Positions 7,254 to 16,056 of a stretch of 39,421 bases of DNA are shown piece by piece. The position numbers and the translations under genes were made by a program. Source of the stretch: an uncultured Opitutia bacterium (GTDB taxonomy: Bacteria; Verrucomicrobiota; Verrucomicrobiia; Opitutales; Opitutaceae); contig CAIONS010000037.1 in assembly GCA_903859715.1 (NCBI GenBank), positions 1-39,421 of the forward strand, read 5' to 3'. The notes under the pieces were generated by a model. It was not told the DNA's origin. It made no database searches and saw only the letters and a list, made by a program, of their open reading frames with translations. How positions within the stretch are numbered: the stretch's first letter is position 1; the number at the start of each line of letters is the position of its first letter.

Positions 7254-9191
7254 ATGGACGCCACCGTCAAATCCCACTTCACGACCAAAGAGGAGCACGC
7301 TCCCGCCAAGCCCCTCATTTTCTGGCGCCCGACCGCCAAGACCGGCCTCATCAGCTGGCTCACCACCGTCGACCACAAGAAGATCGGCTTCATGTACGGC
7401 CTCTTCGCGCTGTTCTTCCTGCTGATCGGCGGCTGCGAAGCCCTGCTGATCCGCCTCCAGCTCATGGTGCCGAACAACACGCTGCTGACCGCGCAGCAGT
7501 ACAACACGATGTTCACGATGCACGGGACGACGATGATCTTCCTCGCCGTCATGCCGCTCGGCGCCGCGTTCTTCAACATCATCATGCCGCTGCAGATCGG
7601 TGCGCGCGACGTCGCCTTTCCCCGGCTAAACGCCTTCTCCCTGTGGACGTTTGTCGCCGGCGCCATCATCCTCAACGTCGGCTGGTTCCTGCCCGACGGA
7701 GCGCCCGATGCCGGCTGGGTCGGCTACGCGCCGCTGACCTCGAAGGCTTTCAACCCGACCCACGCGACTGACTTCTGGGTGCTCGGCCTGCAGCTGCTCG
7801 GCGTGGCCTCCATCGCCGCCGCGCTGAACTTCATCGTGACCATCATCAACCTGCGCGCGCCCGGCATGACGATGATGCGCCTCCCGGTCTTCACCTGGAT
7901 GACCCTGGTCACCTCCTTCCTCATCGTCCTCTCCTTCCCCGCGATCACGATCGCGCTGGTCGAGGTCATGATGGACCGCCAGTTCGGCACGAACTTCTTT
8001 GAGGTCTCCAACGGCGGCATGCCGATCCTCTGGCAGCATCTCTTCTGGATCTTCGGGCACCCCGAGGTCTACATCCTGATCCTGCCCGCGATGGGCATCA
8101 TCTCGGAAATCCTGCCGACGTTCTCGCGCAAGCCCCTCTTCGGCTACCCGATCATCGTGTTCTCCGGCGCCGCCATCGGCTTCCTCGGTTTCACCGTCTG
8201 GAGCCACCACATGTTCACCACCGGCATGGGCACGGTGGCGACCGCGGCCTTCTCGCTCGCGACAATGGCGATCGCGGTGCCGACCGGCGTGAAGATCTTC
8301 AACTGGATCGGCACCCTCTGGGGCGGCCACCTGAAGATGCGCACGCCGATGATGTTCGCCCTCGGCTTCATCTGGATGTTCATGATCGGCGGATTCTCCG
8401 GCGTCATGCACGCAGCCGCGCCGGCCGATGCCCAGCAGCACGACAGCTACTTCGTCATCGCCCACTTCCACTACGTCCTGATCGGCGGATCGATCTTCGC
8501 GCTGCTCGCCGGCATCCAGTACTGGTTCCCCCTCGTCGTCGGCCGCGTGGTCAGCGACTTCTGGGGCAAGCTCTCCTTCTGGGTCATCTTTGTCGGCTTC
8601 AACATCACGTTCTTCCCGATGCATTTCCTCGGCCTGAACGGCATGCCCCGCCGCACGTTCACCTACGACGCCAACATGGGTTGGAACACCGCCAACTACA
8701 TCGCGACCATCGGCGCCCTCATCCTTGGCACCGGCATCGGGATCTATTTCACGGTCATGATCTACACGTTCTTCAAGGGCCAGAAGGCCTCGCGTGACGA
8801 GTGGGACGGCCGCACGCTCGAGTGGTCCCTGCCCAATCCTCCGCCGGAGTATAATTTCCGCGTCATCCCGACGGTCCACGCCCGCGATGCCTTCTGGTAC
8901 GAGAAGTATCACCAGGAAGAAATCGCCAGGGAGAATGCCGAGCACGCCAAGGAGGACGAGGCCCACGGCGGCATTCACATGCCGTTCTCCTCGATCTATC
9001 CGCTGGTGGCCAGCTGCGGCGCCCTGATCGGCGGCTTCGGCGCCGTCTATCACAACCTCATCCTCGCGCTGGTCGGCGGCAGCATCCTGCTCGCCGGAAT
9101 CTACCTCTGGTCCATGGAAGGCGCCGAGGGCTATCACCTCCACCTTGATGCCGACGGCAACCCGGTCGAGGACACGCACGCCAAGCATTAA
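7254..9191 (+). CDS. ctaD: Cytochrome c oxidase subunit I (caa3 type)
   Basis: This catalytic subunit of 645 residues has a 12-helix heme-copper core plus about two extra C-terminal membrane helices, as in many caa3 enzymes. Low-spin heme a ligands are His90 and His406. CuB ligands are His269, His318 and His319, and the high-spin heme ligand is His404. GHPEVYILILP supplies the D-channel Glu271 and the cross-linked Tyr273, marking an A1-type oxidase. It reduces O2 to water and pumps protons. The upstream sequence AATTTTCCTCC before the ATG contains no Shine-Dalgarno motif. Confidence 0.96.
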   Translation: MDATVKSHFTTKEEHAPAKPLIFWRPTAKTGLISWLTTVDHKKIGFMYGLFALFFLLIGGCEALLIRLQLMVPNNTLLTAQQYNTMFTMHGTTMIFLAVMPLGAAFFNIIMPLQIGARDVAFPRLNAFSLWTFVAGAIILNVGWFLPDGAPDAGWVGYAPLTSKAFNPTHATDFWVLGLQLLGVASIAAALNFIVTIINLRAPGMTMMRLPVFTWMTLVTSFLIVLSFPAITIALVEVMMDRQFGTNFFEVSNGGMPILWQHLFWIFGHPEVYILILPAMGIISEILPTFSRKPLFGYPIIVFSGAAIGFLGFTVWSHHMFTTGMGTVATAAFSLATMAIAVPTGVKIFNWIGTLWGGHLKMRTPMMFALGFIWMFMIGGFSGVMHAAAPADAQQHDSYFVIAHFHYVLIGGSIFALLAGIQYWFPLVVGRVVSDFWGKLSFWVIFVGFNITFFPMHFLGLNGMPRRTFTYDANMGWNTANYIATIGALILGTGIGIYFTVMIYTFFKGQKASRDEWDGRTLEWSLPNPPPEYNFRVIPTVHARDAFWYEKYHQEEIARENAEHAKEDEAHGGIHMPFSSIYPLVASCGALIGGFGAVYHNLILALVGGSILLAGIYLWSMEGAEGYHLHLDADGNPVEDTHAKH

Positions 9192-9202
9192 TCCCTTTTC
9201 AC

Positions 9203-10042
9203 ATGAGTAGCTCTGCCAGCGCCATCGATCACCATCACGATCACACGACCACGACGGGCATCCCGAACAAGAAACTCCTCATGTGGGCGTTTCTGGCGTC
9301 GGACTGCATGTTCTTCGGTTCGCTGATCTCCACGCACCTCATCTACCGGCTGCACCCGCCCCCGGGAAATCCGTCGCCGCGCGACGTGTTCGACATTCCG
9401 CTCACGTCCTTCTCGACGTTCATCCTGCTGATGTCGTCGCTGATGATGGCGCTGGCGGTGAACGCCATCCAGAAGGGCAACCTCAAGAGCATGCGCTTCT
9501 CGCTGCTCACGACGATTTTCTTCGGGGCCATCTTCCTCGGCTGCCAGGTGTTCGAGTTCACGCACTTCATTTCCGAGAAGCACATGACGATCACCAACAG
9601 CATCCTCGGCACGACCTTCTTCACCCTGACCGGCACCCACGGCACCCACGTGGCGATCGGCGTGCTCTGGCTCATCATGATGTATGTGCGGTCGTTCAAG
9701 CCCGCTGACACCGGCACGCACCGCTTCTGGTTCTTCCGCAACCTGCTCCACGTCGCTGCCGTCGTCGGCCTGGTGTTGAGCTCCATGTTCACCGTGCTGG
9801 CCGTGGTCACGACGCTGGAAACCGGCGGGACCGTCGGCAGCTTCGCCAGCCACAACTTCGCCCTCGTCGCCGCCTTGGTCGTGACGCTCGTCGCAAGCGT
9901 GATCCTCGCCCGGCCCCGCGGCCCGGTGCAGTTCAGCGAGGTCAATGCCATCGATGTCGAGTCCATGGGCCTCTACTGGCACTTCGTCGACATCGTCTGG
10001 ATCGTGATCTTCACCGCCGTCTACCTGCTCGAATACCTCTGA
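9203..10042 (+). CDS. ctaE: Cytochrome c oxidase subunit III
   Basis: This membrane protein of 279 residues has seven predicted helices. Family marks are the HGTHVAIG segment, EFTHFISEKH before it, and the terminal helix beginning GLYWHFVDIVWIVIF. Subunit III stabilises the subunit I core and helps proton uptake. A His-rich cytoplasmic N-terminus (DHHHDHTTTT) precedes the first helix and could bind metal, but this is unproven. It lies 11 bp after ctaD and 8 bp before ctaF. Confidence 0.95.
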   Translation: MSSSASAIDHHHDHTTTTGIPNKKLLMWAFLASDCMFFGSLISTHLIYRLHPPPGNPSPRDVFDIPLTSFSTFILLMSSLMMALAVNAIQKGNLKSMRFSLLTTIFFGAIFLGCQVFEFTHFISEKHMTITNSILGTTFFTLTGTHGTHVAIGVLWLIMMYVRSFKPADTGTHRFWFFRNLLHVAAVVGLVLSSMFTVLAVVTTLETGGTVGSFASHNFALVAALVVTLVASVILARPRGPVQFSEVNAIDVESMGLYWHFVDIVWIVIFTAVYLLEYL

Positions 10043-10050
10043 TTTCCACC

Positions 10051-10428
10051 ATGAGTGACTCACCCGCCACTTCCGCCGCCGTTCCCGCCCCGCACGCCGA
10101 GGAGAGCAAGTTCCAGATCTATGTGCAGATCGCGATGCTCCTCGCCGTCATCACCGGCGTCGAGATCGCCGTCATCGGCCTGCCCTTCGCCAAATGGCTG
10201 CTCGTCACGACGCTCGTCATCCTCTCCACCGTGAAGTTCATGTACGTCATCTTCTTCTTCATGCACCTGCGCTGGGACAAGGCGTTCTGCACCATCCTGT
10301 TTTTCATCGGCCTCGTGATCGCCGGTGCCACCATGTGGGCGCTGCTCGAGCTGTTCGGCGTGCACGACAGCATCCCGCTGTCCTCGGTCGCCTTGGAAAC
10401 CGTCCGCCCCTTCGTTCAGCTCGGCTGA
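10051..10428 (+). CDS. ctaF: Cytochrome c oxidase subunit IV (prokaryotic COX4 type)
   Basis: This small protein of 125 residues has three membrane segments. The KFMYVIFFFMHLRWD stretch in the second helix and following loop is the hallmark of prokaryotic subunit IV. It is the last gene of ctaCDEF and is followed 28 bp later by a strong intrinsic terminator. The role is structural, supporting assembly or stability of the oxidase. Confidence 0.9.
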   Translation: MSDSPATSAAVPAPHAEESKFQIYVQIAMLLAVITGVEIAVIGLPFAKWLLVTTLVILSTVKFMYVIFFFMHLRWDKAFCTILFFIGLVIAGATMWALLELFGVHDSIPLSSVALETVRPFVQLG

Positions 10429-10456
10429 ACCGGCCTGCAACCTTCCCCTGGTCTTG

Positions 10457-10484
10457 AACGGCGGCCCTTTGGCCGCCGTTTTTC
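10457..10484 (+). terminator. Intrinsic terminator after ctaF, abutting ctaG
   Basis: A perfect 10-bp stem AACGGCGGCC/GGCCGCCGTT (10457-10466 and 10471-10480) with loop CTTT is followed by TTTC. It ends only about seven bases before the ctaG ATG, so transcripts reading through carry a stable hairpin just before the ctaG start. This probably lowers ctaG expression relative to the structural genes. Confidence 0.9.
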
Positions 10485-10490
10485 TTCCCC

Positions 10491-11291
10491 ATGATCGACT
10501 GGCGCCACTGGCACAATGAACCCTACCTCGTCGGCGGGCTCGTGCTGCTGGGCTGGCTCTGGGCGATGCTGGCCGGCCCGCTCCGCGCCCGGCTGGCTCC
10601 CGGCGCGCCGTTCCCGCGCCGGCAGGCGTGGTACTTTTATGCGTCGCTGGTTTTGTTCTACCTCTCGGTCGGCTCGCCCCTCGACCAGATCGGGGAGCGT
10701 TTCCTGTTCAGCGCGCATATGTTCCAACACCAGCTGCTGATGTATCCGGTGCCCGTGCTGTTCCTGTGCGGCCTGCCCGGCTGGATGGTCGACGCGACGC
10801 TCGATCGCCCGGGGCTTCGCGGGCCGCTGCGGCTCCTGCTGGGCCCGGTGGGTTGCGCGGCGGTCTCCACCCTGGTCATCAGCATCTGGCACGCACCCTC
10901 GCTCTACGAGTGGGCGCTGCAGGACAAGGTCGTGCACGTGTTCGAGCACCTTAATTTCTTTGCCGCCTCATTGCTGTTCTGGTGGCCAATGTTGAGCCCG
11001 TCGCGTGCTTTCCCGCCGCTCAGCTATGGCAGCCAGATGCTCTATCTTTTCTGCCTGGAAATCACCATGACGCCGGTGTTCGCGTACGTGACCTTCTCTC
11101 CGCAGGTGCTCTACCCCACCTACGAATATGCGCCGCGACTGCTGCGGGATTTCAGCGCCCTCGATGACCAGCTCCTCGCCGGGACGATGATGAAGCTCGT
11201 CAGCATGACCGTCTCGCTCATCGCCTTTGGCGTGAGTTTCTTCTGCTGGAGCCGGACACACCGCGATGGCGCGGTGGGCGGAAGCCGCTGA
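10491..11291 (+). CDS. ctaG: Cytochrome c oxidase assembly protein, caa3_CtaG family
   Basis: This polytopic protein of 266 residues has about seven membrane segments. Family features are the SVGSPLDQIGERFLFSAHM stretch with HMFQHQLLM following, the ISIWHAPSLYEWAL segment, and FEHLNFFAASLLFWW. Proteins of this family are required for assembly of active caa3 oxidase in Bacillus; they are distinct from the Cox11-type CtaG of proteobacteria. The histidines in the membrane segments are candidate copper ligands (inference). The start is fixed by the position just after the terminator; no Shine-Dalgarno sequence is present. Confidence 0.9.
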   Translation: MIDWRHWHNEPYLVGGLVLLGWLWAMLAGPLRARLAPGAPFPRRQAWYFYASLVLFYLSVGSPLDQIGERFLFSAHMFQHQLLMYPVPVLFLCGLPGWMVDATLDRPGLRGPLRLLLGPVGCAAVSTLVISIWHAPSLYEWALQDKVVHVFEHLNFFAASLLFWWPMLSPSRAFPPLSYGSQMLYLFCLEITMTPVFAYVTFSPQVLYPTYEYAPRLLRDFSALDDQLLAGTMMKLVSMTVSLIAFGVSFFCWSRTHRDGAVGGSR

Positions 11292-11312
11292 TTCCGACTG
11301 ATCGAAAGGCAG

Positions 11313-11381
11313 GGCGCGTTATCCCTAACGCGCCGCCTTCGGCTGCCGCGGGACACTCCGGCGGGGCCGGCGTGCCCCGCC
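11313..11381. repeat. Two tandem hairpins between convergent ctaG and FAD-protein gene
   Basis: The first hairpin pairs GGCGCGTTA (11313-11321) with TAACGCGCC (11326-11334), loop TCCC. The second pairs GGCGGGGC (11360-11367) with GCCCCGCC (11374-11381), loop CGGCGT. They sit between two convergent stop codons. Neither has a U-tract, so factor-independent termination is doubtful, but they may protect both 3' ends. Confidence 0.6.
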
Positions 11382-12773
11382 CTATAATTCGAGCAATCGT
11401 CCGGCGAGCGCCTTCGCTTGGGCGCGGATCTCCGGCACCGCCGTGCATTCCCAAAGCACGCCTTTGAGCGGCGCTCCCAGCGTAAACAGCCATCCCGCGG
11501 GACCGCCCTGCACGAGCACTTCCCCGGCCGGCGTCGCATCGATCCCCAAGGCCAGCGGATCATGGTCGATCAGGCCGCGCGCGAGCAGGTTGATCAGCAG
11601 CGGATGCTGGTATTTCGAATAGTCACTGCGCGGGCCGGTGCAGTTGATGATCTTCGCCACTTTCACGGTCTGCCACGTAGGGTGGCGCCGGAGCCGGAAA
11701 CGCGCCTCCACACCGTCGGACAGTTCGGTCATTTTTTCCAGCCGGCCGGCATAGAAATAAAGGCGGCCCGCGGCGCGCAGCGCCTCAATCTTCCCAGCGA
11801 CCACCGGCGCGAGCCGGTGGCGGTGTCCCTCCCAAAACGGTCGCACATGCCGCATGAAACGTCCCCGCTCCTCCCAGGACAACGCCGCCCATAACGCCGG
11901 GGTGCAACCCCGGATCGCATCAAGCACCGGCCGCCAGTCCACGCCAGCCGCCTGAGCGGAGCGCACTTCCGCCCGAATCCGGCGGAATAGCCCAAGAATG
12001 GTCGCGGGGGGATTTTCTGCTTCCAAGAACGGCCGGTAGGCGGGCGCGGGCCGATGGACCTGCGGCAGCAACCCGCGGCGCGACAACGCATGCACCGTAC
12101 CACGGTGACCTGCCGACTGCAGCTCCAGCACGATGTCCACGGCCGTCAGGCCTGCGCCGACAATCAGCACGTCCGACTCCGGCGGAATTCCGGCCAGGGC
12201 GCCGGCCCGCCACGGCACGTGCACATAACGTTGCGAGTGATAAATCGGTAAGGGCCGCCGGATCGGGTACTCGCCGGGCAGATTGCCCAGAGCGAGCACA
12301 ACGCGGTCGGCCGAAAAGGCCCGCCCATCGCCACAGCGCAACCGCACCGCGCCGGTCTCCGTCTCGAGGTCGATGACCTCCCCCTTGATTTCCTCATACC
12401 CGACGCCAGGAGCCGCCGCGGTCCGCGCCTCCACCAGCATCGCCCGGAGGTACTCGCCAAAAATCCAGCGCGGCAGGAAATCTCCCGGCTCCACGGCCGC
12501 CGGATAGCCGGGGGTTCCGGCCCGGGCCGCCACCCAGCGTTGAAAATGTCCGATGTCGTCCGGCAACGCGCCCATGCGGGCCGCCGGGACATTCAGGCGG
12601 TGCTCGTGGTTCTCCGTGCCATAGGCCACGCCACGGCCCACATCCGTCATGCGCTCGAACAGCAGCACGCGCAAGGGACTCCGCGCCTGGCGGAGCAGCT
12701 GGACCGCAACGAGAGTGCCGCTGCACCCACCGCCAACGATGGCGATGCTGCGTGGGACGTTAGGTTCGCTCAT
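11382..12773 (-). CDS. FAD/NAD(P)-binding protein (FAD_NAD_binding_9 type)
   Basis: The protein has 463 residues. It opens with a dinucleotide-binding motif, IAIVGGGCSGTLVAVQLL (about residues 10-27), followed by the FERMTDVGRGVAYGT segment characteristic of this flavoprotein group. A second nucleotide-binding motif, VLIVGAGLTAVDIVLELQ, lies near the middle. The layout is that of a two-dinucleotide flavin oxidoreductase or monooxygenase-like protein; some relatives are annotated as hydroxyacylglutathione hydrolase-like or lycopene-cyclase-like without firm evidence. The substrate is unknown. The ATG lies 13 bp after the 3' end of tRNA-Cys on the same strand, so the two may share one transcript. 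Confidence 0.8.
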   Translation of the reverse strand: MSEPNVPRSIAIVGGGCSGTLVAVQLLRQARSPLRVLLFERMTDVGRGVAYGTENHEHRLNVPAARMGALPDDIGHFQRWVAARAGTPGYPAAVEPGDFLPRWIFGEYLRAMLVEARTAAAPGVGYEEIKGEVIDLETETGAVRLRCGDGRAFSADRVVLALGNLPGEYPIRRPLPIYHSQRYVHVPWRAGALAGIPPESDVLIVGAGLTAVDIVLELQSAGHRGTVHALSRRGLLPQVHRPAPAYRPFLEAENPPATILGLFRRIRAEVRSAQAAGVDWRPVLDAIRGCTPALWAALSWEERGRFMRHVRPFWEGHRHRLAPVVAGKIEALRAAGRLYFYAGRLEKMTELSDGVEARFRLRRHPTWQTVKVAKIINCTGPRSDYSKYQHPLLINLLARGLIDHDPLALGIDATPAGEVLVQGGPAGWLFTLGAPLKGVLWECTAVPEIRAQAKALAGRLLEL

Positions 12774-12786
12774 GGCGTGAAGTTGA

Positions 12787-12861
12787 TGGAGGCGGGGGTT
12801 GGAATCGAACCAACTCGTACGGCTTTTGCAGAGCCGGGCCTTCCCACTTGGCGACCCCGCC
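12787..12861 (-). tRNA. tRNA-Cys (anticodon GCA)
   Basis: On the minus strand the acceptor GGCGGGG pairs with CCCCGCC, followed by discriminator T and an encoded CCA (12787-12789). The anticodon stem CGGCT/AGCCG closes the loop CTGCAAA, giving anticodon GCA. The T arm contains GGTTCGATTCC. U73 and GCA are the main cysteine identity elements. The gene lies on the same strand as the sulfur cluster that ends with cysK, and its 5' end follows a terminator-like structure by only about 20 bp. Confidence 0.96.
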
Positions 12862-12880
12862 GCTCAACCTGCGGAAAAGG

Positions 12881-12970
12881 AAAATAAAAATGCGATGTGA
12901 CCGGGCGGGGAATCAATGGACAACCCCAGGAGGGTTGCGATCGATTCCAGTGGCCTGGTCAACATCGCAT
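12881..12970 (-). terminator. Large three-tier hairpin with U-rich tail between cysK and tRNA-Cys
   Basis: On the minus strand the 5' arm ATGCGATGTTGACC (12957-12970) pairs with GGTCACATCGCAT (12890-12902) as 13 bp with one bulged T. Within it, GGAATC/GATTCC (12943-12948 and 12909-12914) form a second stem. CAACCC/GGGTTG (12932-12937 and 12921-12926) form a third, with a 5-base loop. TTTTTATTTTCC follows the 3' arm. This is a credible intrinsic terminator of the cysK transcript, but it is much larger than needed, so it could also be a structured RNA in its own right. Confidence 0.75.
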
Positions 12971-12974
12971 GAGA

Positions 12975-13070
12975 TCCGCCCGGCCTGAAGCACCGGGCGG
13001 AATCGCGTGGCTTAGAGAGGAGCCGGCCCGTTGCCGGGCCGGCCAAAGAACGAACGCGCCGCGGGGCGCG
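12975..13070. repeat. Three further hairpins in the cysK 3' region
   Basis: Three perfect stems follow one another: CGCGCC/GGCGCG (13055-13060 and 13065-13070), GCCGGCCCG/CGGGCCGGC (13022-13030 and 13035-13043), and TCCGCCCGG/CCGGGCGGA (12975-12983 and 12993-13001). None has a U-tract on either strand. With the larger structure next to them they fill nearly the whole gap between the cysK stop and tRNA-Cys. Confidence 0.65.
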
Positions 13071-13088
13071 GATGGCAAACTGCGCAGC

Positions 13089-14075
13089 TCAGGTGGCGAG
13101 CGCAGCCGGGATGAGGTCTTCCAGCGAATCACTCTCCGGGCTGATGTCGGCGAAGAGCCAGGTCGAGAGATAGCGTTCGCTGCTCGACGGGATGATGACG
13201 ACGATCTGCTTGCCCTTGTTTTCGGGCCGCTTCGACAGCTGGATGGCCGCCCAAACCGCCGCACCGGACGAGATACCGACCGGAATGCCGTCGAGCTGGT
13301 TGACCTGCTTGGAGATCGGGCCGGAATCGGCCTCCTTCACGCGGATGATCTCGTCGTAGATCTTCGTGTTGAGCACCGCGGGCACGAAACCGGCGCCGAT
13401 ACCTTGGAGCTTGTGCGGGCCGGGGGCGCCGCCGGAAAGCACCGGCGAGGCGTCAGGTTCCAGCGCGATGATTTTGACCGAGGGTTTCTTCGCTTTCAGC
13501 ACCTCGCCCACGCCGGTGATTGTGCCGCCCGTGCCGATGCCGGAGACGACGATGTCCACCTTGCCGTCAGTATCGCGCCAGATTTCCTCAGCGGTCGTCC
13601 GGCGGTGAATAGCGGGATTCGACGGGTTGGCGAACTGCTGGAGGATGACACTGTTCGGGATCTTGGACTGCAGTTCCTCGGCCTTCGCGATGGCGCCCTT
13701 CATGCCCTTCGGACCTTCCGTGAGCACAAGGCGGGCGCCCAGGATCTTGAGCAGTTTGCGGCGCTCGGTGCTCATCGTCTCGGGCATCGTCAGGATGAGC
13801 TTGAGGCCCTTCGCGGCGGCGACGAACGCCAGCGCGATGCCGGTGTTGCCGCTGGTCGGCTCGATCAGAATGGTCTGCGCGTTGATCTTTCCGCTCTTCA
13901 GCGCGTCATCAATCATCGCGAACCCGATGCGGTCCTTGACGCTGGAGAGCGGGTTGAAGAACTCGAGCTTGAGCAGGATTTCCGCCTGGGCGCCATGGGC
14001 GGCGGCGGTGCGGTTGAGGCGGACGAGCGGCGTGTTGCCGATGGTCTCGGTGATGTCGTTATAGATCTTGGACAT
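13089..14075 (-). CDS. cysK: Cysteine synthase A (O-acetylserine sulfhydrylase)
   Basis: This PLP enzyme of 328 residues converts O-acetylserine and sulfide to cysteine. The PLP lysine is in [11 protein letters not shown] (about residues 41-51). The substrate-carboxylate loop [12 protein letters not shown] and the phosphate-binding glycine loop [10 protein letters not shown] are intact. The C-terminal half has the [13 protein letters not shown] segment contributing the PLP N1 serine. The start ATG at 14075 gives the standard N-terminus ending [14 protein letters not shown]. It is the last gene of the sulfur cluster, 34 bp after cysA, and completes the path from sulfate uptake to cysteine, although no sulfate reduction genes lie in this window. 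Confidence 0.95.
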   Translation of the reverse strand: MSKIYNDITETIGNTPLVRLNRTAAAHGAQAEILLKLEFFNPLSSVKDRIGFAMIDDALKSGKINAQTILIEPTSGNTGIALAFVAAAKGLKLILTMPETMSTERRKLLKILGARLVLTEGPKGMKGAIAKAEELQSKIPNSVILQQFANPSNPAIHRRTTAEEIWRDTDGKVDIVVSGIGTGGTITGVGEVLKAKKPSVKIIALEPDASPVLSGGAPGPHKLQGIGAGFVPAVLNTKIYDEIIRVKEADSGPISKQVNQLDGIPVGISSGAAVWAAIQLSKRPENKGKQIVVIIPSSSERYLSTWLFADISPESDSLEDLIPAALAT

Positions 14076-14109
14076 GGTGGTTCTGGGTTGAGTTTGAGTT
14101 GGGGGAAAA

Positions 14110-15165
14110 TCAGATGGCGTAATCGTCATCAAACGAGTGGCTCTGGCGCAAGCGCAGGCGGACGAGGTCGCCCACGCCCAGCCCGAGGGCCGTGAGCTCG
14201 GTGCGGGAAATCTCGGCCTCGACGTTCTCGCGGGTCTGAACGAGCTCGACGGACAGGCGCGCCTGCGGGCCGGCCACATGCACGTACCGGATGACGGCGA
14301 CCGCCCCGGCCGCGCCGGGCACGTCGGGAGCCAGCTCGATGTCATGTGGCCGCACGTAAACCACGCCGTTGGCGATCAGCGTGGCGGGCCGGCGCTGATG
14401 CGCGCCCACCTGTTCCGGCACCTGCCCGCGCAGCACATTCACGTTGCCGAGAAACTGATAAACAAAGGGGGAGGCAGGTTTGTCGTAGACCTCCTGCGGC
14501 GTACCCACCTGCTCCACCTTCGCCTGGTTCATGATCACCACCTCGTCCGCGATCTCGAGCGCCTCCTCCTGGTCGTGAGTGACAAACAGCGTGGTGAGCT
14601 GGATCTCATCATGGAAGCGCCGCAGCCAGCGGCGCAGTTCCTTGCGCACCTTGGCATCGAGCGCACCAAAGGGCTCATCGAGCAGCAGTACCTTGGGCTC
14701 GACGGCGAGAGCCCGGGCGAGCGCGACCCGCTGGCGCTGGCCACCCGAGAGCTGACTTGGATAGCGGGCGTCGAGACCCTCGAGCTGGACGAGCTTGAGC
14801 AGGCGGTGCACCCGGTCGGTGATCTCGGTCGCAGGCGGCCGGTCACGCCGCCGGCGCACCTTCAGACCGAAGGCGATGTTTTCGAGCACAGTCATGTGCC
14901 GGAACAGCGCGTAATGCTGAAAGACAAAGCCGACCTTGCGTTTTCCCGCGGGCACATGAGTCACATCCTCGCCATGAAACTGAATCTGCCCGCTGCCCGG
15001 ATCCGCGTGCTCAAGGCCGGCGATGATGCGTAGGAGCGTGGTCTTGCCCGACCCCGACGGGCCGAGGAGTGCCACGAGCTTTCCGCGCGGCACATTCAGG
15101 TCCACGCCGTCGAGCGCGGTGAAGGCGCCAAAGGTCTTGCGGATGTTGGAAGCGTGGATGCTCAT
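14110..15165 (-). CDS. cysA: Sulfate/thiosulfate ABC transporter ATP-binding protein CysA
   Basis: This ATPase of 351 residues powers sulfate import. Walker A is [12 protein letters not shown] (about 36-47), the ABC signature [15 protein letters not shown] and Walker [13 protein letters not shown]. The [12 protein letters not shown] segment is typical of the CysA group. The C-terminal third (from about 235) is the regulatory/TOBE-like region with [11 protein letters not shown] chose the ATG that gives [13 protein letters not shown]; a longer in-frame start would run into cysW. It lies 7 bp after cysW. Confidence 0.93.
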   Translation of the reverse strand: MSIHASNIRKTFGAFTALDGVDLNVPRGKLVALLGPSGSGKTTLLRIIAGLEHADPGSGQIQFHGEDVTHVPAGKRKVGFVFQHYALFRHMTVLENIAFGLKVRRRRDRPPATEITDRVHRLLKLVQLEGLDARYPSQLSGGQRQRVALARALAVEPKVLLLDEPFGALDAKVRKELRRWLRRFHDEIQLTTLFVTHDQEEALEIADEVVIMNQAKVEQVGTPQEVYDKPASPFVYQFLGNVNVLRGQVPEQVGAHQRRPATLIANGVVYVRPHDIELAPDVPGAAGAVAVIRYVHVAGPQARLSVELVQTRENVEAEISRTELTALGLGVGDLVRLRLRQSHSFDDDYAI

Positions 15166-15172
15166 CGATAAA

Positions 15173-16054
15173 TCAGGCTCGGCGGCTCTGCGCATAGCGC
15201 CACTCGACGAAAGCTTTCAGCACCAGTGTGACGATGGCCAGTAACGCCAGCAACGAGGCCACGGCAAAAGCGGCGACGAAGTTGTACTCGTTGTAGAGAA
15301 TCTCGACGTGCAGCGGCATCGTGTTCGTCTCGCCGCGGATGTGTCCGCTCACGACGGACACCGCGCCAAACTCGCCCATGGCGCGGGCGTTGCACAGGAT
15401 GACGCCATAAAGCAGACCCCATTTGATGTTGGGCAGCGTCACCCGCCAGAATGTTTGCCAGCCATTCGCTCCGAGCGTGATGGCCGCATACTCCTCGTCG
15501 GCGCCCTGTGCCTGCATCAACGGGATGAGTTCGCGCGCCACAAACGGGAACGTCACGAACGTCGTGGCCAGGACAATGCCGGGCACGGCAAAGATGATCT
15601 TGATGTCGTGGTCCAGCAGCCACTCGCCGAACCAGCCCTGCAGGCCGAACACGAGGACGTAGATGAGACCGGAAATAACCGGGGAAACGGCAAAGGGCAG
15701 GTCGATCAGCGTCGTGAGCAGGCTCTTGCCGCGAAACTGGAACTTCGCGATCAGCCAGGCCGCCGCCACGCCAAAGACGATATTGGACGGCACGGCGATC
15801 ACGGCGGCCAGCAGGGTCAGCCGGATCGAGGCCAGGGCATCAAGATCGCGGAACGCCGCAAAGTACGCCCCGACCCCGCGGCGCAGCGCCTCGGTAAAAA
15901 CCGCCGCGAGCGGCAGCACGAGGAAGAAAAGCAGAAACAGCAGCGCCACCGCCGTCAGCGTCCAGCGCACCCAAGCTGGATCGTGCGTGGCGCGCGGCGT
16001 CGCCCCGGCCGGAGCCGGATGGACAACCAAGGTACTGGCGATCGTGGAGGCCAT
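15173..16054 (-). CDS. cysW: Sulfate ABC transporter permease CysW
   Basis: This permease of 293 residues has six membrane helices and the EAA loop region around [20 protein letters not shown], matching CysW. The [20 protein letters not shown] segment is the sulfate permease signature. The start ATG at 16054 lies 2 bp after the cysT stop, which supports coupled translation. It pairs with CysT in the membrane and with CysA in the cytoplasm. Confidence 0.93.
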   Translation of the reverse strand: MASTIASTLVVHPAPAGATPRATHDPAWVRWTLTAVALLFLLFFLVLPLAAVFTEALRRGVGAYFAAFRDLDALASIRLTLLAAVIAVPSNIVFGVAAAWLIAKFQFRGKSLLTTLIDLPFAVSPVISGLIYVLVFGLQGWFGEWLLDHDIKIIFAVPGIVLATTFVTFPFVARELIPLMQAQGADEEYAAITLGANGWQTFWRVTLPNIKWGLLYGVILCNARAMGEFGAVSVVSGHIRGETNTMPLHVEILYNEYNFVAAFAVASLLALLAIVTLVLKAFVEWRYAQSRRA

Positions 16055-16056
16055 GG

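Noticed and set aside
5955-9188. Long antisense frames over ctaC and ctaD
   Set aside because: Both lie opposite clearly identified oxidase genes with all metal ligands intact; the antisense products are rich in Glu, Asp and His without motifs.
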